64,000 nucleotides of DNA from Scortum barcoo (taxonomy: Eukaryota; Chordata; Actinopteri; Centrarchiformes; Terapontidae), in assembly GCA_023238725.1 (NCBI GenBank), contig CM041546.1, positions 5,972,483 to 6,036,482 of the forward strand. The letters run 5' to 3'. Made by a program: the position numbers and the translations under genes. This document shows, piece by piece, positions 39,501-54,500 of this stretch. The stretch's first letter is position 1. Each line of letters opens with the position of its first letter. The notes beneath the pieces are model-generated. The model was not told the DNA's origin, did not search any database, and saw nothing but the letters and a program-made list of their open reading frames with translations.

Positions 39501-42500
39501 ATTTGCTCTTTAATAAAGCAAGTAGTGCTAAGCAAGAGCAGCATTGGGAATCTTCTTCCATTTGAAAGGCATCAATAATAATGACTAAAGCACAAAGGAC
39601 ATTCATTTTTCATGTTGTCTCTCCATTATATTTAATACACGAGAGTGTTACTGTGAAAGCAAGTCGGTGTGATGAATTTTGTAAAGAAAGCTCCTTCTTG
39701 ACTTGATTGACTTGAACAGGAACTGACTTAAACTCCAGTGTGTGTCTTTTCGTCTTAAATCCCTACTATCTCCTAGTCATGCTGATTTAAAGGAATGTTT
39801 GACAGCATTTGTGAAGTGCTCAGACCTCCCTTGGATTTTTCCCATCGGCTATTCTGTGCTCATATTCTGGAAATCAAATTTACCTTTTTTTTTTTGTGTT
39901 CGATGGGCTGTAAGATGAGGGAAGGGAAGGCTATGGAACAAATAACTGGAGGATGCACGAGTATTGCATGTGTTAAAGCAAATTGAATATGTGTGTGCCC
40001 ATAGGCCAAAGAGGAATAGTAATAATGTGATTTTGTGGACTTCCTTTGCTGTGTGGCACACAGCCCAAGTGCTAAATAGATGTGACACTCCTCAGGCATT
40101 TTCCCTCATTATCTTTTTGCATTTAAAATGGAGCCTTACTGTGACTAAAATGTTCACCTGAGTCTTTCTCTAGAAGAGCTTTGTTAATACCTCTTGTCCT
40201 TTTCTCTTTCCTTTGCTTTATTTCTATTTGTCCCAGTTAATATCTGCTGTTCTCTGCTCCCCGTCTTTGGCTTTATTCTTACCATCTCTCCTGTTTCTCT
40301 CACATCTCCCTTGACTTGCCATTCATGTCTCCTCTCCCCTGTTCCTCTACTCCTCCATCTATTCTATTGTAGCGATGTACTGCAGTACTCCAGACTCCCC
40401 ACAACATGGCTTTGTAGTGAGTCAGACCGGGGGTCATCTTAACAGCATGGTGCGATGGGCCTGCGATAGGGGGTACAAGCTGATCGGAAAGGGCACAGCT
40501 GTGTGTAAGAAGAACACCTATGGCTACCACGCCTGGGATGCGCCAGTTCCCGCATGTCAAGGTGAGCACATCGGCCCCGGCAGCCTTTTCTTTCCAACTT
40601 CAGCCCACCTCTTTCGCTTCTTCTGGTCACTGCCTCTGCACCCCTACGCTCAGCAGGCAGACAGGCAGGCGCTTAAGGCACCCGAGTGTCTCAGCCAAAG
40701 CCCTGTTCCTGTGTTGTTAGCAGCTGAACTGAATCCAGCCTGATTGAGAGCCAGTACCCTGTCAGGTGGAAAGGAAACGGAAATCAATCCTCCCTTCTTC
40801 TGTCAATTTCCACTTCTTCAAATTACTTTGGCTAACTCGCCATTAGCATGCAGTGTCTCTTGCTGTTGGGTCTCACTCAACTAATTGGGCTTTTTGATGC
40901 ACACATGGTTGCATGCACTACTACAGACACACACACACAGATACACTCACTCACAGCAGCAAAACAGCAACAGATGGTGTGCTCAATTGAATTTTATCAT
41001 GATGCAGAGGAATTAAAATATGTATGTCATGTACTTTAAAATGATTTAAAAACATTTCACACCTGTGATTAATTCCGTCAGTTTGATAATTGCACACAGC
41101 TTTTCCATAGTACAAAAACTCAACCGGGGCTGCAAATGAACTGATATATTCATACAGATGCTGTCCATCTGCTGTCCGCTAGATGGTTGAGATTACTTTA
41201 CGGTATGTCCAATCCATCATTCTGTCCAGTCTATAGTGTATGGTGTGTTGAGGATGTACAGTATGTTAATCCCTCAGTGTTGCTGAAGCATCTCAAGAGA
41301 GAGCGGTGACCCAAAATAGTGTTTCAGGCCCACCGACCTTCTCAGCCTTGGTAACAAATTCCCTCTTTGAACGTGAACCTTTTATATCTGCAGTGTAGAA
41401 AAATGTTTAGTGCTTGTGATTAGTATCTGTTAGATTATGACTTTGCAGGACTCGCAAATGAATGTTGATTGATTCTCTCATGGGGTGGTGAAGGGCAATC
41501 TAATGGCTCCAGGCCATGTTGGCAGATTCCTACCTTTGATGTTTCACAGTGTGCAGCTACCATTGCTGCTCCATTTGATGATGTGTGTGTTTGCATAACT
41601 GTTCCCATTTAGTGTCGCCCTGCAGATGTTGGTTTCCCTGCTGCATTCGCTCCCTCCGACTTGGCTCTGATGATAAACACCTTGAAACCTACTAGCTTGT
41701 GCTTTCTGTCTGTTTTAAGCTCTAAGGCCATAGTAACCCAGATTCACTGTGTAAGGGCAAGGGCGCAGTGCTGTGTGGTGCTATGCGTGTCTCTATTTGT
41801 AAGGAACAGTTACTGCTGAAACCAGCTGTGGTTGTATTACTGCTTTAATGGCTTAGTCTTTATTAAAAATAAGTCATTACTGTGTTTTTAAATTAACCAT
41901 TGACAGATATCCAAGCCATCTCTTAAAAGTCTCACTGACTTGGTTTAAAAGCTACTTGTAAAGTCAGTAGGGTAATGTCTTTACATAAAAAAATTACACA
42001 TCTACATCTAAAAATTTCTCAGATATATGGAGGATTTTAATTATAATGACCTCTCTGCAGTGCATTAGACTACTTTCACTCTGATGTGGCTTGAAACATT
42101 TCCCTAAGGGGACAGTCCTATATATAACACTTCCATGGTTTCTCTTGCTAGTGACATTTCAAGAACATTTTTAAGGATTCAGTGGCCTAAAATATACACA
42201 TGTACATATACGTGAAGCGCTCCAGTTCCAGTCAGCTAGCATGCACAATACCAGGGCTCTTATGGCGAGTGATTTTGACATTTAGTCAGTTGAGCTGACT
42301 AGTAGGGGTTGAATCTTTGTTCGAGGAAATTACATTTCGACTAGTCAAAACTGATTTGCAGATATCTTTCCTTTAATTGTAGATATCAGTCATTAATTTT
42401 TCATCAGTGAGAATAATGATTACAGATATTTACAATTGGATTTTCTGCATGTTGAAAAAGTTTTGTCACTAGTGAAAATCTCATTTCCTATTTCAGATCA

Positions 42501-45500
42501 ACAGTTGCATTTCCAAAATGTCCGACATATCAACAAACTAATTTTGGACACGTAGCCCAAATTATCATATTCATTTTGGATATGGACATACACCATTGAA
42601 AGTATTTACAATTACATGTTCCCAAGGGGTAATTCCTTTTTTGATATTTAAAATTCAGTTTCACTAATTATAAAAGGAATTGTAGATATTTCAAATATAA
42701 TTGGTTCAAGTACAAATATGATTTTCACAAGTAATAATAGTAACTTGGAAGTTACTATTAGTAATAGAATACATTATTCTCACTAGTTAAAATATCAAGC
42801 TGCCATATAGGTAGTTTTTTTACTAAGCAGAATTCAATTTTAAATATCTAGAATTCCTTTTATTATATCTGTAATGTAAAACAATTTTAGATATCTACGT
42901 TGATATAAGTGAAAAACATTTTGACTCGTGAGAACTGAGTTGGAGATATCATTAAATTAGAATTGCAGCTGGTCAAAATTACATTATGTATATGTCGACT
43001 TGGAATAATAACTCATCAAATAATTTGAATTATAGATACCTTTAATAGAGTTTGAATAGAGGTTAATGGTAAAAGTTGACCAGTAAATTAGAATTGCTAC
43101 TAGTCAAAACCACGTTACGGATATGTTAGCTTTGAATTCCAGCTTGTCAGAAAGCTATTTTTGATGTATCCAGTTGCCATTACTACTACTGATTAAATGT
43201 TAAAAGGGCTCTGGCACTGAATTTAAAGCAGTCGTTATTAATGATATTAATTACGCCTGAATTTCCCCTGCTGTCACATATCAAAGTGTCCACCATGAAA
43301 AAGGTCTTGTCAAAATTTTACATGGGCCTTTATTGTCAAGGTTGAGTATTATTATTATTTACTTTCACTAAACCATTGGTAAGGAAAATAACAAAGTAAC
43401 AACACAAGTGGACGTATATTAACATACATATATTTTCATGTTCATTTGATATAAAAAAAAGTGAATGTATTTACCAGCTGTCTGTCAACCAATCTCTAAA
43501 GTACGTCTTGCACTGCACATAAACCTGTATGTCGACAATTGTCCCCTTGCCTTCCTGCAGCCGTGTCATGTGGTGTGCCCAGCGCGCCAGTGAACGGAGG
43601 TGTGCTTGCTTCTGATTACTCCGTCGGCACACGGGTGACCTACTTCTGCAATGGCGGCTACAGGCTCTCCTCCAAAGAGCTGACGACCACAGTCTGCCAG
43701 CCAGACGGCACCTGGAGCAACCACAACAAGATACCCCGATGCATCGGTGAGTAGAGGACGTTGGGGCAGGAGGCAGAGTGATACAGAGTGATGGGTTGCC
43801 ACAAGAACACCACAGCACGATTGAGCAGTGGACAGAAGACGTTGAGAAATGGGGAAAGGAAAGAGTTAAGAGGGAAAAAAGCTATATGACAGCCGTATTG
43901 GAAAAAGAAGAGGTCTGAGAATTGAAGGATCCTCTGGAGAATCCTTTGGAGATGTGGAATAGCAAACAGTATAAAAGAAACCCCACTGTACTGCAATGGA
44001 AGATGTCATGAAATGTGGGCTTCTGTCCCAACGGAGCCACGAGTTGTGGTTTCATTACAAAAACTTGTTGGGTAGTGATGATAAGATGGGGGGGTGAAAG
44101 GGCGAATAATAGTTGAGAGGGAATCTGTAGCTGGCGCTGCGTTGACTGGTTTACTTGCCAGTGTGACTCCTCTAAGTCTGAAAGTCAGTGTAAGGAGTGA
44201 TTGACAGCATTGTTTACTACAGAGACCAGTGTTTATTCCCTGCTGTACGTGTCTCACAGCAAAAAGGAAAACAGAGTTTGTTTGAAACTAATTTGGTTTT
44301 ATAGAGTTCCAATTCGTGAACAACTTTGTATACTTTGAACATTTGTATACAGTAACTTCAGGAAAGATGCTATTTAAAGTTTACATGGATTAGTTTATTC
44401 TGCTGCTTAAAATTTCCCCTCGCCACTGTTTGTATTTTCTCAACGCTGTTGGGTGGTTACATATGTTCACGGGGTTTTGACTTGTGACAGTGTGTGTACA
44501 AGGGATAAGAGAAGAAACTGCAACAGAAGTCGAACTATTTGAATAATCCAAAACTAACAACGTCCTCTCCCCACCGAATGTCATCTTTGTTTTTTTGGCA
44601 CAGTCATCACGTGCCCGAGTCTCAGCTCCTTCTCTCTGGACCACGGGAAATGGAGGATCGTCAATGGCTCGCACTATGAGTACGGAACTAAAATCATCTT
44701 CACCTGCAACCCGGGCTACTACCGCGTCGGCCCCGCCCACATCCAGTGCCTGGCCAATGGCGTGTGGAGCTGGAGAAATGAGAGGCCGCGGTGTCGAAGT
44801 GAGTGACTTTTGCTAAACCACACAAATTCATAAATGCGGATTGCTTGAAAATTTAACTAAATAAAAGAAAAAGCATGTAGTCCTGCCCCATAAACACACT
44901 GTATTTGTGTTTTATTAGTTTCAAAGAAAACAGAACAGAGAGGAATTGAACAGCAAAATTGAAAAATCTATCTCCCGCCTCGTCTCAGCTGCGTTAGATT
45001 AATAGATTATAACATTACAAGACTTGAAGGATGATTACCTTATTCACAGCCCACTTAATCAGCAGCTCGATGATTCACTTTTGTGCTCTTCACCTATTCC
45101 TGTCTCAGCCAGGGTTAGATATTGTTTATTGTTGGAATGGGAAATAAAAGTTTTTGTGTGCTGCCATGGGAACTACTTTTAAGAAGCAAAAGAGCTGAAT
45201 AGCCCTTGTAATGGAAAAGGGAGATGCCAGCCAGCGTGATGAAAGATGTTGGGACAAAGGCAAACACCATCATTATCCTCCCCATGAAATAGTACAGGTC
45301 AGTCTTTTATCGCGTTGAGGTCGGTAAGATGGGTGTAAATGACTGTGCTCTCCCATTGACTCTGAAGATGTAAGCCAACTTCTGTCTCCTCTTTCTTTCT
45401 TGCCTTGTTCTCTCTCACTCACTCCCCCCGGTGTCTTGTTTATCCGTTCCATGCTTCTTTCCTCCATCTCCTTCCCGCTTCTTTCTACCAACCTCTTTAT

Positions 45501-48500
45501 CTTATTGCAGTCATTTCCTGTAGCGATCTGCCCGTTCCTCCTAATGGGAAGAAAATTGGGACCCAAGCTACCTTTGGAGCGTCGGCCATTTTCAGCTGTA
45601 ACCTTGGCTTTGTTTTAACCGGATCCACAGTTAGAGAGTGTCTCCTGTCTGGCCTTTGGAGCGGCGTGGAGACTCACTGCCTGGGTAAGCATGGTCTAAA
45701 TGTTCTCTTTACCTTTTAGAAACGACAGCCCTTGGGTCAAACACCGATGGCGATATGCTCAAAATATGAGCTTTTTTTTTTTTTTTTTTGGATGGGCTTA
45801 CATGCCATGGATGGAACCAGATGGAGAAGCAGAGGGTGGCTATTATTTGCTTCTGCTGCCAAGTGCGTATGACCAATTACTGTAAACATTTACAAAGATG
45901 TACATTTTTTGTCGTCTGGTTCTGACGACTCAACACTTGCCTTTGGGCTGGCACACATCAGAGAGTTTCAGACACTGTAGAGACATCACAAGGTAAAAAT
46001 TGTTGTGCAAATATGCAAATGCATTTTGGCAACTACCTTTTTTCGTTGACTGGTGCGCGGCGCTGTACAGTAAAGCCTCCGAGTCAGTGTGATTTGGTGT
46101 CTCTAAAATGTGAGGGAGTAGCTTTGGAGCCACAGCTGGCCCGAAACTATGAGACACTTGCCAAGCTGTACCAGCGTAATTTTGAGCTGTTGTTAAGATA
46201 TATAAACAAGAAAATATGCTACAGCTTAGCTTACCATAGCTCATCACGGCTCTGTACTGTGGAAGAAAATGAGACATACGTAATTACTTGAGCCGCATTT
46301 AAACCCACACGCAGCAGCAGGATGTGACGGTTTTCCTGGCAGATGCATTAGTCCGTTTATCAACCTTGTGGCACCGGCTCTCCGAGCTCCACTCAAGATT
46401 GTTTCAGTTCATTAAAGGAAGGGCACCTCTCTCTTGTTTAGTAGTATGACTGTCAGGGTTAACATAGCCAGGGACCTCGCCTACTTCAGCACTATCTTCA
46501 TAGAATCTGGATGCTCTCGACTGGAGTGTGATAATAAAATGCTCTGCTGAGTTTCTGGGTGCAGGAGTGAATTAGGGAAATCAGACTCACAGTCAGTGGC
46601 AATTTCCCAGTTTTTAAGTGGCAGTGGAAATCTCAGCAAGATTCCTGCTCTCTGAAAGGGATTTATTGTAGCTGAAAGTAATACGATTACGTGCATGAAC
46701 GTATTGCACAGATTTTTGAGGAGTTTCACACGCGTTTTTCTGTCTACTATAGATGAGAGAGGCTTAGTTATTACCACAAGTGAAGCTGAAGCCAATATGA
46801 ATTTAGAAATAGTAATTCAGAGATAATGAGCTGAAAAAATGCTTTCCAAATCCAATATGTTTCATGAATACACTAACTAATTTTGTTTGCCAACATTATA
46901 ATTCCAAGACCTTTTAAATCACCAGTTTCTTCATTTCATTTTTTAATACAGTTGTCAAAATGCAAAGTTATTCAAACGTGATAACACAATCAAAATTTTG
47001 TTTTTACCCTCCAATGGTCGGCCATTAGTTCAGTGGCCGCCACTGCAGGCTATTACTCCACAAGACCGGGAAGTTGAAGTATTGCACCACACGAATGATT
47101 GACGAAGATAATTCACTGTGATTTATAATGCAAAGTGCATTACATCTAGTGCAAAAATTGGACTTCCGCATACACAGCTGAATATTATTCTGACAGCAGA
47201 GTTCTCAGTATCATTCACTACAAGCGTTACAGGGTGTGCTGTCTCTGTCATGATCAGTTCTCCATTATCAAAGAAATTCACGGTCTTGTTTAGACAGAGA
47301 TATAAACAATAAGCCAAATAAAATAGAGAAACACTAATCTGTTTTTGTCCATCATCCTCCAGCCGGTCACTGCGGTGTTCCAGAGCAGATCGTAAACGGT
47401 CAGGTGATCGGTGAAAACTTTGGTTATAGAGACACAGTGGTTTACCAGTGCAACCCCGGATTCAGGCTTATCGGCTCCTCAGTGCGGATCTGCCAGCAGG
47501 ACCACAACTGGTCTGGACAGCTCCCAGTCTGTATCTGTAAGTACTTTAACATCAGTTCCACAGCCAAGAGGGATTGTGCATGTGTGTGTTTTTGTTTCAG
47601 AATTTCTCTATACAGACACTACTGTTCAGATGGAAAATAAGTGATAGGCTGTAGTGTTTTCCTTTCCTGGAATTTATTGTGATCAATTTTTAAGGAAGCC
47701 TTGAATATGAATGTTTGTATTCTCAAGAAAGAAAGGCTTAGTCAGAAACAGGATGATTTGATTGCATTGAAACAAATCAATAAATAAAAATGCTTTTAGC
47801 AGTCTTAAACATTTATATCACTGTTAAAAAGCTTCATGCAATTCCCAAAGTTTCTTGTTGCTCTAGCTTAAGAAGCAAGTCAATAGACTATGCATGTCCT
47901 CATAATGCGATTCTCAATCTCGTCTTCACCTATTGATGCACTGAAATGCGCCCTTTCCCATTCAGATCTTGTCTTTATTCCTAATTCCCAGTTGTCCTCT
48001 GAGGTTAATTATATGATAATGATATTCCTATGATAAGTGTCACTGGAACTCACCTATCGATCATTGTTATTGAATTCCCTCTCTCTCCCTTATTGTCTCT
48101 CTTTCTTTCATTCTACACGTTCTGTATCACTCACCGGCCTCCCTTCTACCTCGTATCCTTTCCCTGCGGCCTTTCATCTTCCATCCTGACACGTCCATGG
48201 GCGACGTGCCTCAACTTCAGCTGTCACGTGCGGCCACCCCGGCAGCCCCATCTATGGCCGCACCACAGGCGATGGCTTCAACTACAACGATGTGGTGCGC
48301 TTCTCGTGCAACAAAGGCTACACCCTGGAAGGACCCTCCACAGCCCAGTGCCAGGCCAGCCGTCAGTGGAGCCAGCAGCCACCAACATGCAGAGGTAGAG
48401 TCCCGCTTCAGAGCTCATGCAGAATGGAAAAATGATTGGCAGCTGGACTGACTTTTAAAGTATCAGTAGATGTATCTTGACAGTTGAACTAAAAAGCTGC

Positions 48501-51500
48501 TTGTCTGGCAGCATGTTTAGCGAAGGCTCAGACCACAGATGTAGCCTGAGGTTGTAAGACAGACAGAAACAGAAAAGCAAGAATTATTCCAAGAATTTGA
48601 AAACCAGCGGATGCATATTCATACGCATCTCATTGACCATCTGTAGCAATCCATCTCTGATGAGTGCACCCCTTAATGTATCACTACAACCAAAGGTGTT
48701 TTAATGTTTTTGATAACAGAAGCCACTTGCATCTAATTCTGCTCTTGTGAATCAGGCTAACCATCAGTGGAGCAGGTAGGTGCCAGCAAGCAGAAGTAGG
48801 ATCCGGCCAAAGTGTTGGAACAGATTAAAATGCCTTGTGCAGGTGCTTTGTGATGGTTCACCAATCAAACACTAGGACGACCACAAAAATTCGGCGGCCA
48901 GCAGACGCATCATGATCATTCAGGAATCAGCAGCCAGTGACGGCCAGCTTACGCCGACATAGACACAGAATGAGGACGGGATAGAGACATACCCACATCT
49001 ATTGATTTGAATGAGAAGACTCACTGTTCTACTTCTCTGAGTATAGCAACAACATCTGGAGCCCAGGCCTCAGAGCGAAAGCAGGAAAACAGCAATAATG
49101 AGCTTGCAGCCGAATGTATGGAAAGGGGAGAGTAAATGGGGAATTGTTTCTGCACTTTTACCAAGAAGCTTGCTGCGGGGAGAGATTACTTAGCAAGAAA
49201 GCTGAAGGCAAGAAAGCTCAGAAAACATTTAGTGCAACACATCTTATTGGGGGAATGTCAGATGGTGGCTGTGTTTTAGTCGTGTCCAATTTTAGTTTGC
49301 CCAGGTAAGGCTCATTAGTGGTGTTTTTGCAATCTGCAGCAGCCCAGACATTTTTGTGTGCCAACATATAAGAGAAGTATGCTCGTTTTCCCCAAATAAT
49401 TTTGACAGTGTGACAGTATTTGTTGTGGAAATATTTTCCACCATTATCATTTACATGATCATGTCCAAAATAAAAAGAAACAACTGATGTACTCTGCAGT
49501 ATGATGGAAGCTCTTCACTTGAATAATTCTTGTAAAAGAGAATTTTTTATATCTGATATGATATTTTATATTCAACTGATATATATTGAAGTCTAAAGAT
49601 GTGGGAAATGTACGTAAATACGATTTTAACCGGCCTAAAGATTCTATACAACAAGACAACAGATCAGATAGCAATCATTGATGCGTTAAACTAAAGAAAT
49701 GAGTTTGAGTGATATCCAGCATAGCTTTGATTTGTTTGCTACCTCTGGATCCAGTCGGCCTAAGTTAGATTTGCCAGACTTTGCCCATTTAAAAATATCT
49801 CATCTGTTGGCATGGGTTTTGTTGGCAGTCAGATGTGAAGAGACACAGTTTTCATTACTGTGAATAGCACCGTGGAGACAGACCTGGTAAAAGATCAAAA
49901 GAGTAAAATCATATTAAACTGTCATGACTCCCTTTGTCAAAATATGTCTGTTTGTCCCCACTAAAATTTTCTCACATTAGACCAGCTTTTTCACACATTT
50001 GCATTATTGATTTAATTTGATGTTGCTGTGAACTTAATTTCACCCTCATCTACTTTCAGCTGTCTAAACCACCTTGTCACCACTGTGTTTTTTTGGAGAC
50101 TCTAACTGTTTCTGAAATGGATGCCTGTGAATGTGTGACAATAGACGTGCCTTTGCTTCTTTTATTTTCAGAGTGAAGCATTAGATGTTATTATTAACAA
50201 TGCTTAAATGTAGCTCAGACTCACTCTCACTGTTTCTATAATAAAACAGAAAAAGCCACTCATCAGGTCACATCATCAGTGCTATTATTAACTCACAGGA
50301 GAATGTGCTGACAGATAGCATTTATGGAAATTACCAAACAAAGAAAAAGGCTTCCAGGAAAGAAAAGTCACATCCCCAGTGATGATACTTGGTAGAGTTA
50401 ATTAGGTAGATTACCACATAACTGTTATGTGTTGGATGTATTTTTTACTCAGTGTCATGTTGCGGTTAACTTGGTAAATGCAGCATGTGTGTTGATATGA
50501 TTCAGGCAGAAGAAATTACAGAAATCCATTACATACAAAACTATATATTAGGAAAAAAAAACTCTTCTGTTATGCATAGATGTCATGTTTATTATGAATA
50601 TCAAGTGCTATAGCAACCTTATGGACAGAGATGACCACACATACAGTATTTATAAGATGGGTTTGGAAATGCTGCCAAGAAGTGAATATTTGGCTCAAGT
50701 AAACATTAGTATCCTGCACTGTGAATTAATAATGCATTTACATTATCTCTGAAAACCACAAAAAATTGATGTGTATGAAAAGTAGCCAAGAACAGTTCGC
50801 CTAACCATTATTACAGTCACAGCAGGATTGTGATAAAGAGAATATATATAAGATAATAAATCGATAAAGATGCATTATAAGAGGCAAAAAAGGGCAGAAA
50901 TACTGGGAGAAACCACTTTACAAGCATGTGACTACTGTTCCAATAGTAGTTTGCCTAAAATGACACTGAAAATGCCAGAAATATCCCTACAGAAATAAAT
51001 TGGGCTGATGTCTTTATTCGTATTCTCCCGTTATGATTAAACTAATTGAATAATTCAGGATGGCGTAAATGTATTATTTTTTATTCTTATTTTTTATTCA
51101 TCCAGTGGTAAACTGCACAGATCCAGGTATCCCTCCCAACTCCATCCGAGAGAGTAAGATCGAGCATGGCAACTTTACATTCGGCAGCGTGGTTTTCTAC
51201 GACTGCAACCCGGGATATTACCTGTTCGGCTCATCAGTGCTCACCTGCCAGCCAGCGGGACACTGGGACAAACCTCTACCAGAATGCATCGGTACGGCTT
51301 TAATTTTAATATTACCTCGACAGCTGTCAATATTATTCTTGTTTTCTGTCTCCTGTCCACTTCTTGGTACAATTAGTGCATTTTGTGAAAAAGTTAATAC
51401 ACACCAAATGACGCAAGTTAAGACTTTTCACTCCTGACTGAATGTCCACAACCTTTCTGTGTCTTTGCGTCCTAATTTGCTTCTAGAGTTTAATTGGTAC

Positions 51501-54500
51501 AAGTTGCTAAATGCTGTGACGGAGAGCATCTGTGTAATGTTCGAGACCCCAGCGGCTTATGATTATGTTGCACTGTGCCTAATTGAGAAATGGGGAAATT
51601 GTCATAGGACCAGTTGTTCAGGCTACAGCTAATGTTCCCTCAAAACCGAGCGCTCGGATTATAACAACAACCATCTATGAACTGCAGGGGTTATCTGAGG
51701 TTGCAGTGTTGCTCTCAAACACCTGCCTCGTCGTGCACTCTACTTTTGTATAAGACCGCCAACAGTAATGACCTATTTCTGGTGAAATTATCTAAAGTAA
51801 ACCTCCATATTTCGTACACAGGCTCAGGAAACACTTCATTTCATGGTAGAGAGATGACGCACAGCATTTATTTTATCAAACAGAATAGTAATTAAAGAGA
51901 TACACAGGAATGTCTGTCTCAAATGTTTATACGTGGCTCCAGGCATCACTGACTCTTTAAGAAATTAGCTTTGCGAAATTACAGAAACTTACTTGCATTA
52001 TGAGACTAAGCTGATTATATGACAGCTCCCACAAATATGTAAAGGTCACAAGACTAATAAAGCAGCTGAGAAAGTGATGTCCTGAAAACAATCCAGTGAG
52101 CATAAATCTATTTACATTACACGTAATTGTCTTTTCTATGGAACAGTGACAATGACAGTGAAATATTTCTGAGAAAGCAACGTGATTTCTGTGAAAAGTA
52201 TTAAGGCACAATAATCTCCTCGAGAGGTTTTATCTTTCCATCTTGTCCAATCGTCAACACAAGCTTGTCTTCTCTTTTACCTCTAGACACGAGGTTGTTG
52301 TTGGTTGTTTTGACAGGGTTGATTAAGCAACAAGTCACATTTGTTAAGGTTTACACTAGTGTATTTGCGGACCAAGAAAATGCAGACCAGGGAAAAGGAC
52401 CAGGCAACAGAGACAGACTTCACCGAAAAAACTAGGATCTTTAATGGAAACAGAAAGCGTCTTATCAGGCAGAGCCGAGGGGGAGTTACTCCGGCTGCAG
52501 AGAGTCAGTGAGGGGGGGGCAGCGTCAGGGACCACGGCAGCGGGCCAATGCTGGCGTGGCCGGCGAGGAGCAGGCAGATCTGGGGTGGAGTGGTCAGGTG
52601 AGTGTGGGCGGCGGACTGGGCTGGCGGGGCTGAGAGAGCTGAGGCGATGCTGGCGATGGAACGCCGGGCTGGCAGGGCTGAGAAGCGGCCGATGATGCCG
52701 GGAGAAGGACGAGGGCTGCAGTCGGACAGAGGGATAAGTGACTGGTTTCTGGGGGGAATCAGGCAGAGAGACAAAGTTACTTCGCTGGCAGAAAAGCAGA
52801 GTACAAGCTAGAACCGCTAGTTTACCGATGGTAGTTACACAGACGGTCTGGCATAGAGTGGATGAAAACGCCGGTCTTTATACTGCAGTGGAGGAGGTGG
52901 CCTGAGTGGAAGATCGGAGACAAGTGTGCAGGTGAAGCCAGGTAACCTCCTCGTCCTCCTCGGCAGACAGACAGACAATGACAGACAGAGGGAGGCAACA
53001 ACACACACACACACGAGGGAGAAGGGGAGAGGGAAAACAGAGGAAAACACACAGGGACCCTAACAACACTACGCCGTGCAGTACAGAGACTTCAGCAGAG
53101 GTGATGTCAGGGATGTCACAAAGCACATTGTCCTCCTCTATAGTCCAGTGGAGTGGAGAGTGGAGAGGGGCAGAAAGCAGAGGCATATGATGTGACAGAG
53201 GCCATGTCACAGAGCTAAGATTGTATAAAAAGGGAAGATGTTTACTTATAATCAGTATAGATGAAATGAAACTGTTTAATTGTAGCCATATATTAACAGT
53301 AAGATGTCCCAGCAGCACCAGTAGCAATGCAAGCTGCGGTTTTATCAGCTGTCTTAAAGGCATGCAGCACCAATCCATCCCCCGCTCTCTGTCATGCAGA
53401 GGTGGACTGCGGCCACCCAGGTACGCCTCCCCACGGAGTGATGAGCGGGGAGAAGTTCACCTTTGGCTCCACGGTGCGCTATTCCTGCTCCGGAGACCGC
53501 CAGCTCATAGGAGACTCATCACTCACCTGTCAGCTGAACGGACACTGGAGCGGCTCACTGCCCCACTGCTCAGGTACAAAAACACACAAATATAGCCACG
53601 CACACTCACACAATGACACATAAGTCCCTCCGTTTTTGCTTTTCCTTATGATACTGATATCAGCATCTTATTAGGAACTGCTAGGTGTTTGTTCTGTACA
53701 GTGTGCTTTCATTTTAACTCATCGTTTCTTTTCATGTATGATAAGAGTTGTGTTTAATGGTTCCCAAATAGTTTCAGTTTTATTTGAGATATGCATTTCT
53801 TAGAGCCCTGCCATCACCCCAATACCGCAGAGCTTAATTGAATACCATTAAATTGCACAGTTGCATCTTTTTTTTTTTCTCCAAAAACCATGTCCCAAAT
53901 ACTGGATATTCCACAAGACAGACTCTTAACAGATTTCATATGGACGTAAGTAGTTTCAGTGAAACATGTTCACAGCAATGTCTGTGGATTACACAGACTA
54001 ATCAGGACACAGCTTCTGGAGAGACGAGTTACAGTTGAATTATTTAAATGTAGTTTCTCAGTGCTGTAAGCACCACAAACAAAATCAAAACTCAAGTCAA
54101 CCCAATCTTATTAGAGTGCAGAAATATTAAAAACACATATACTATATCTCAAAACCTGCCCAAATTCAACCAAAACAATAAATGTGACTACATAGTAGAC
54201 GCCACACCACAATGGTGAAGGACCTGGCATTAATAGGATATTTGTTTAGAGCCTGTGTGAAGCTCAGAGAAAACACTGCACAGGGTTGAGTGAGCCAATT
54301 TGCTGCCCTCAAACTAGAGCCCAGTGGAGCTCTTGGAGGAATTTTAAATGTTTCCTAAGTGCCAAAATATTTGACCATTATTCCTCCATCAAATTCCTCA
54401 ACTACTTAAAGCAGTCTCAACATTTCGCTTTTTACAACAGGTGATCTTGTGGTTTATCTGATGCGTCCGCGTTCGGCTGATGAAGTACACTGATGGTGGA

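Larger units (their letters stand above)
40562..43560. other. intron between Sushi14 and Sushi15
   Basis: 2999 bases. The last third (42230-43160) is a degenerate repeat described separately. The rest is unique-looking. Confidence 0.75.

Noticed and set aside
46013..46291. 92-codon plus-strand open frame in the Sushi17-Sushi18 intron
   Set aside because: It lacks Sushi or CUB motifs and splice borders in phase; no family recognised.
52878..53378. 166-codon minus-strand open frame
   Set aside because: It runs from unique intron into the solo LTR and has no recognisable domain.
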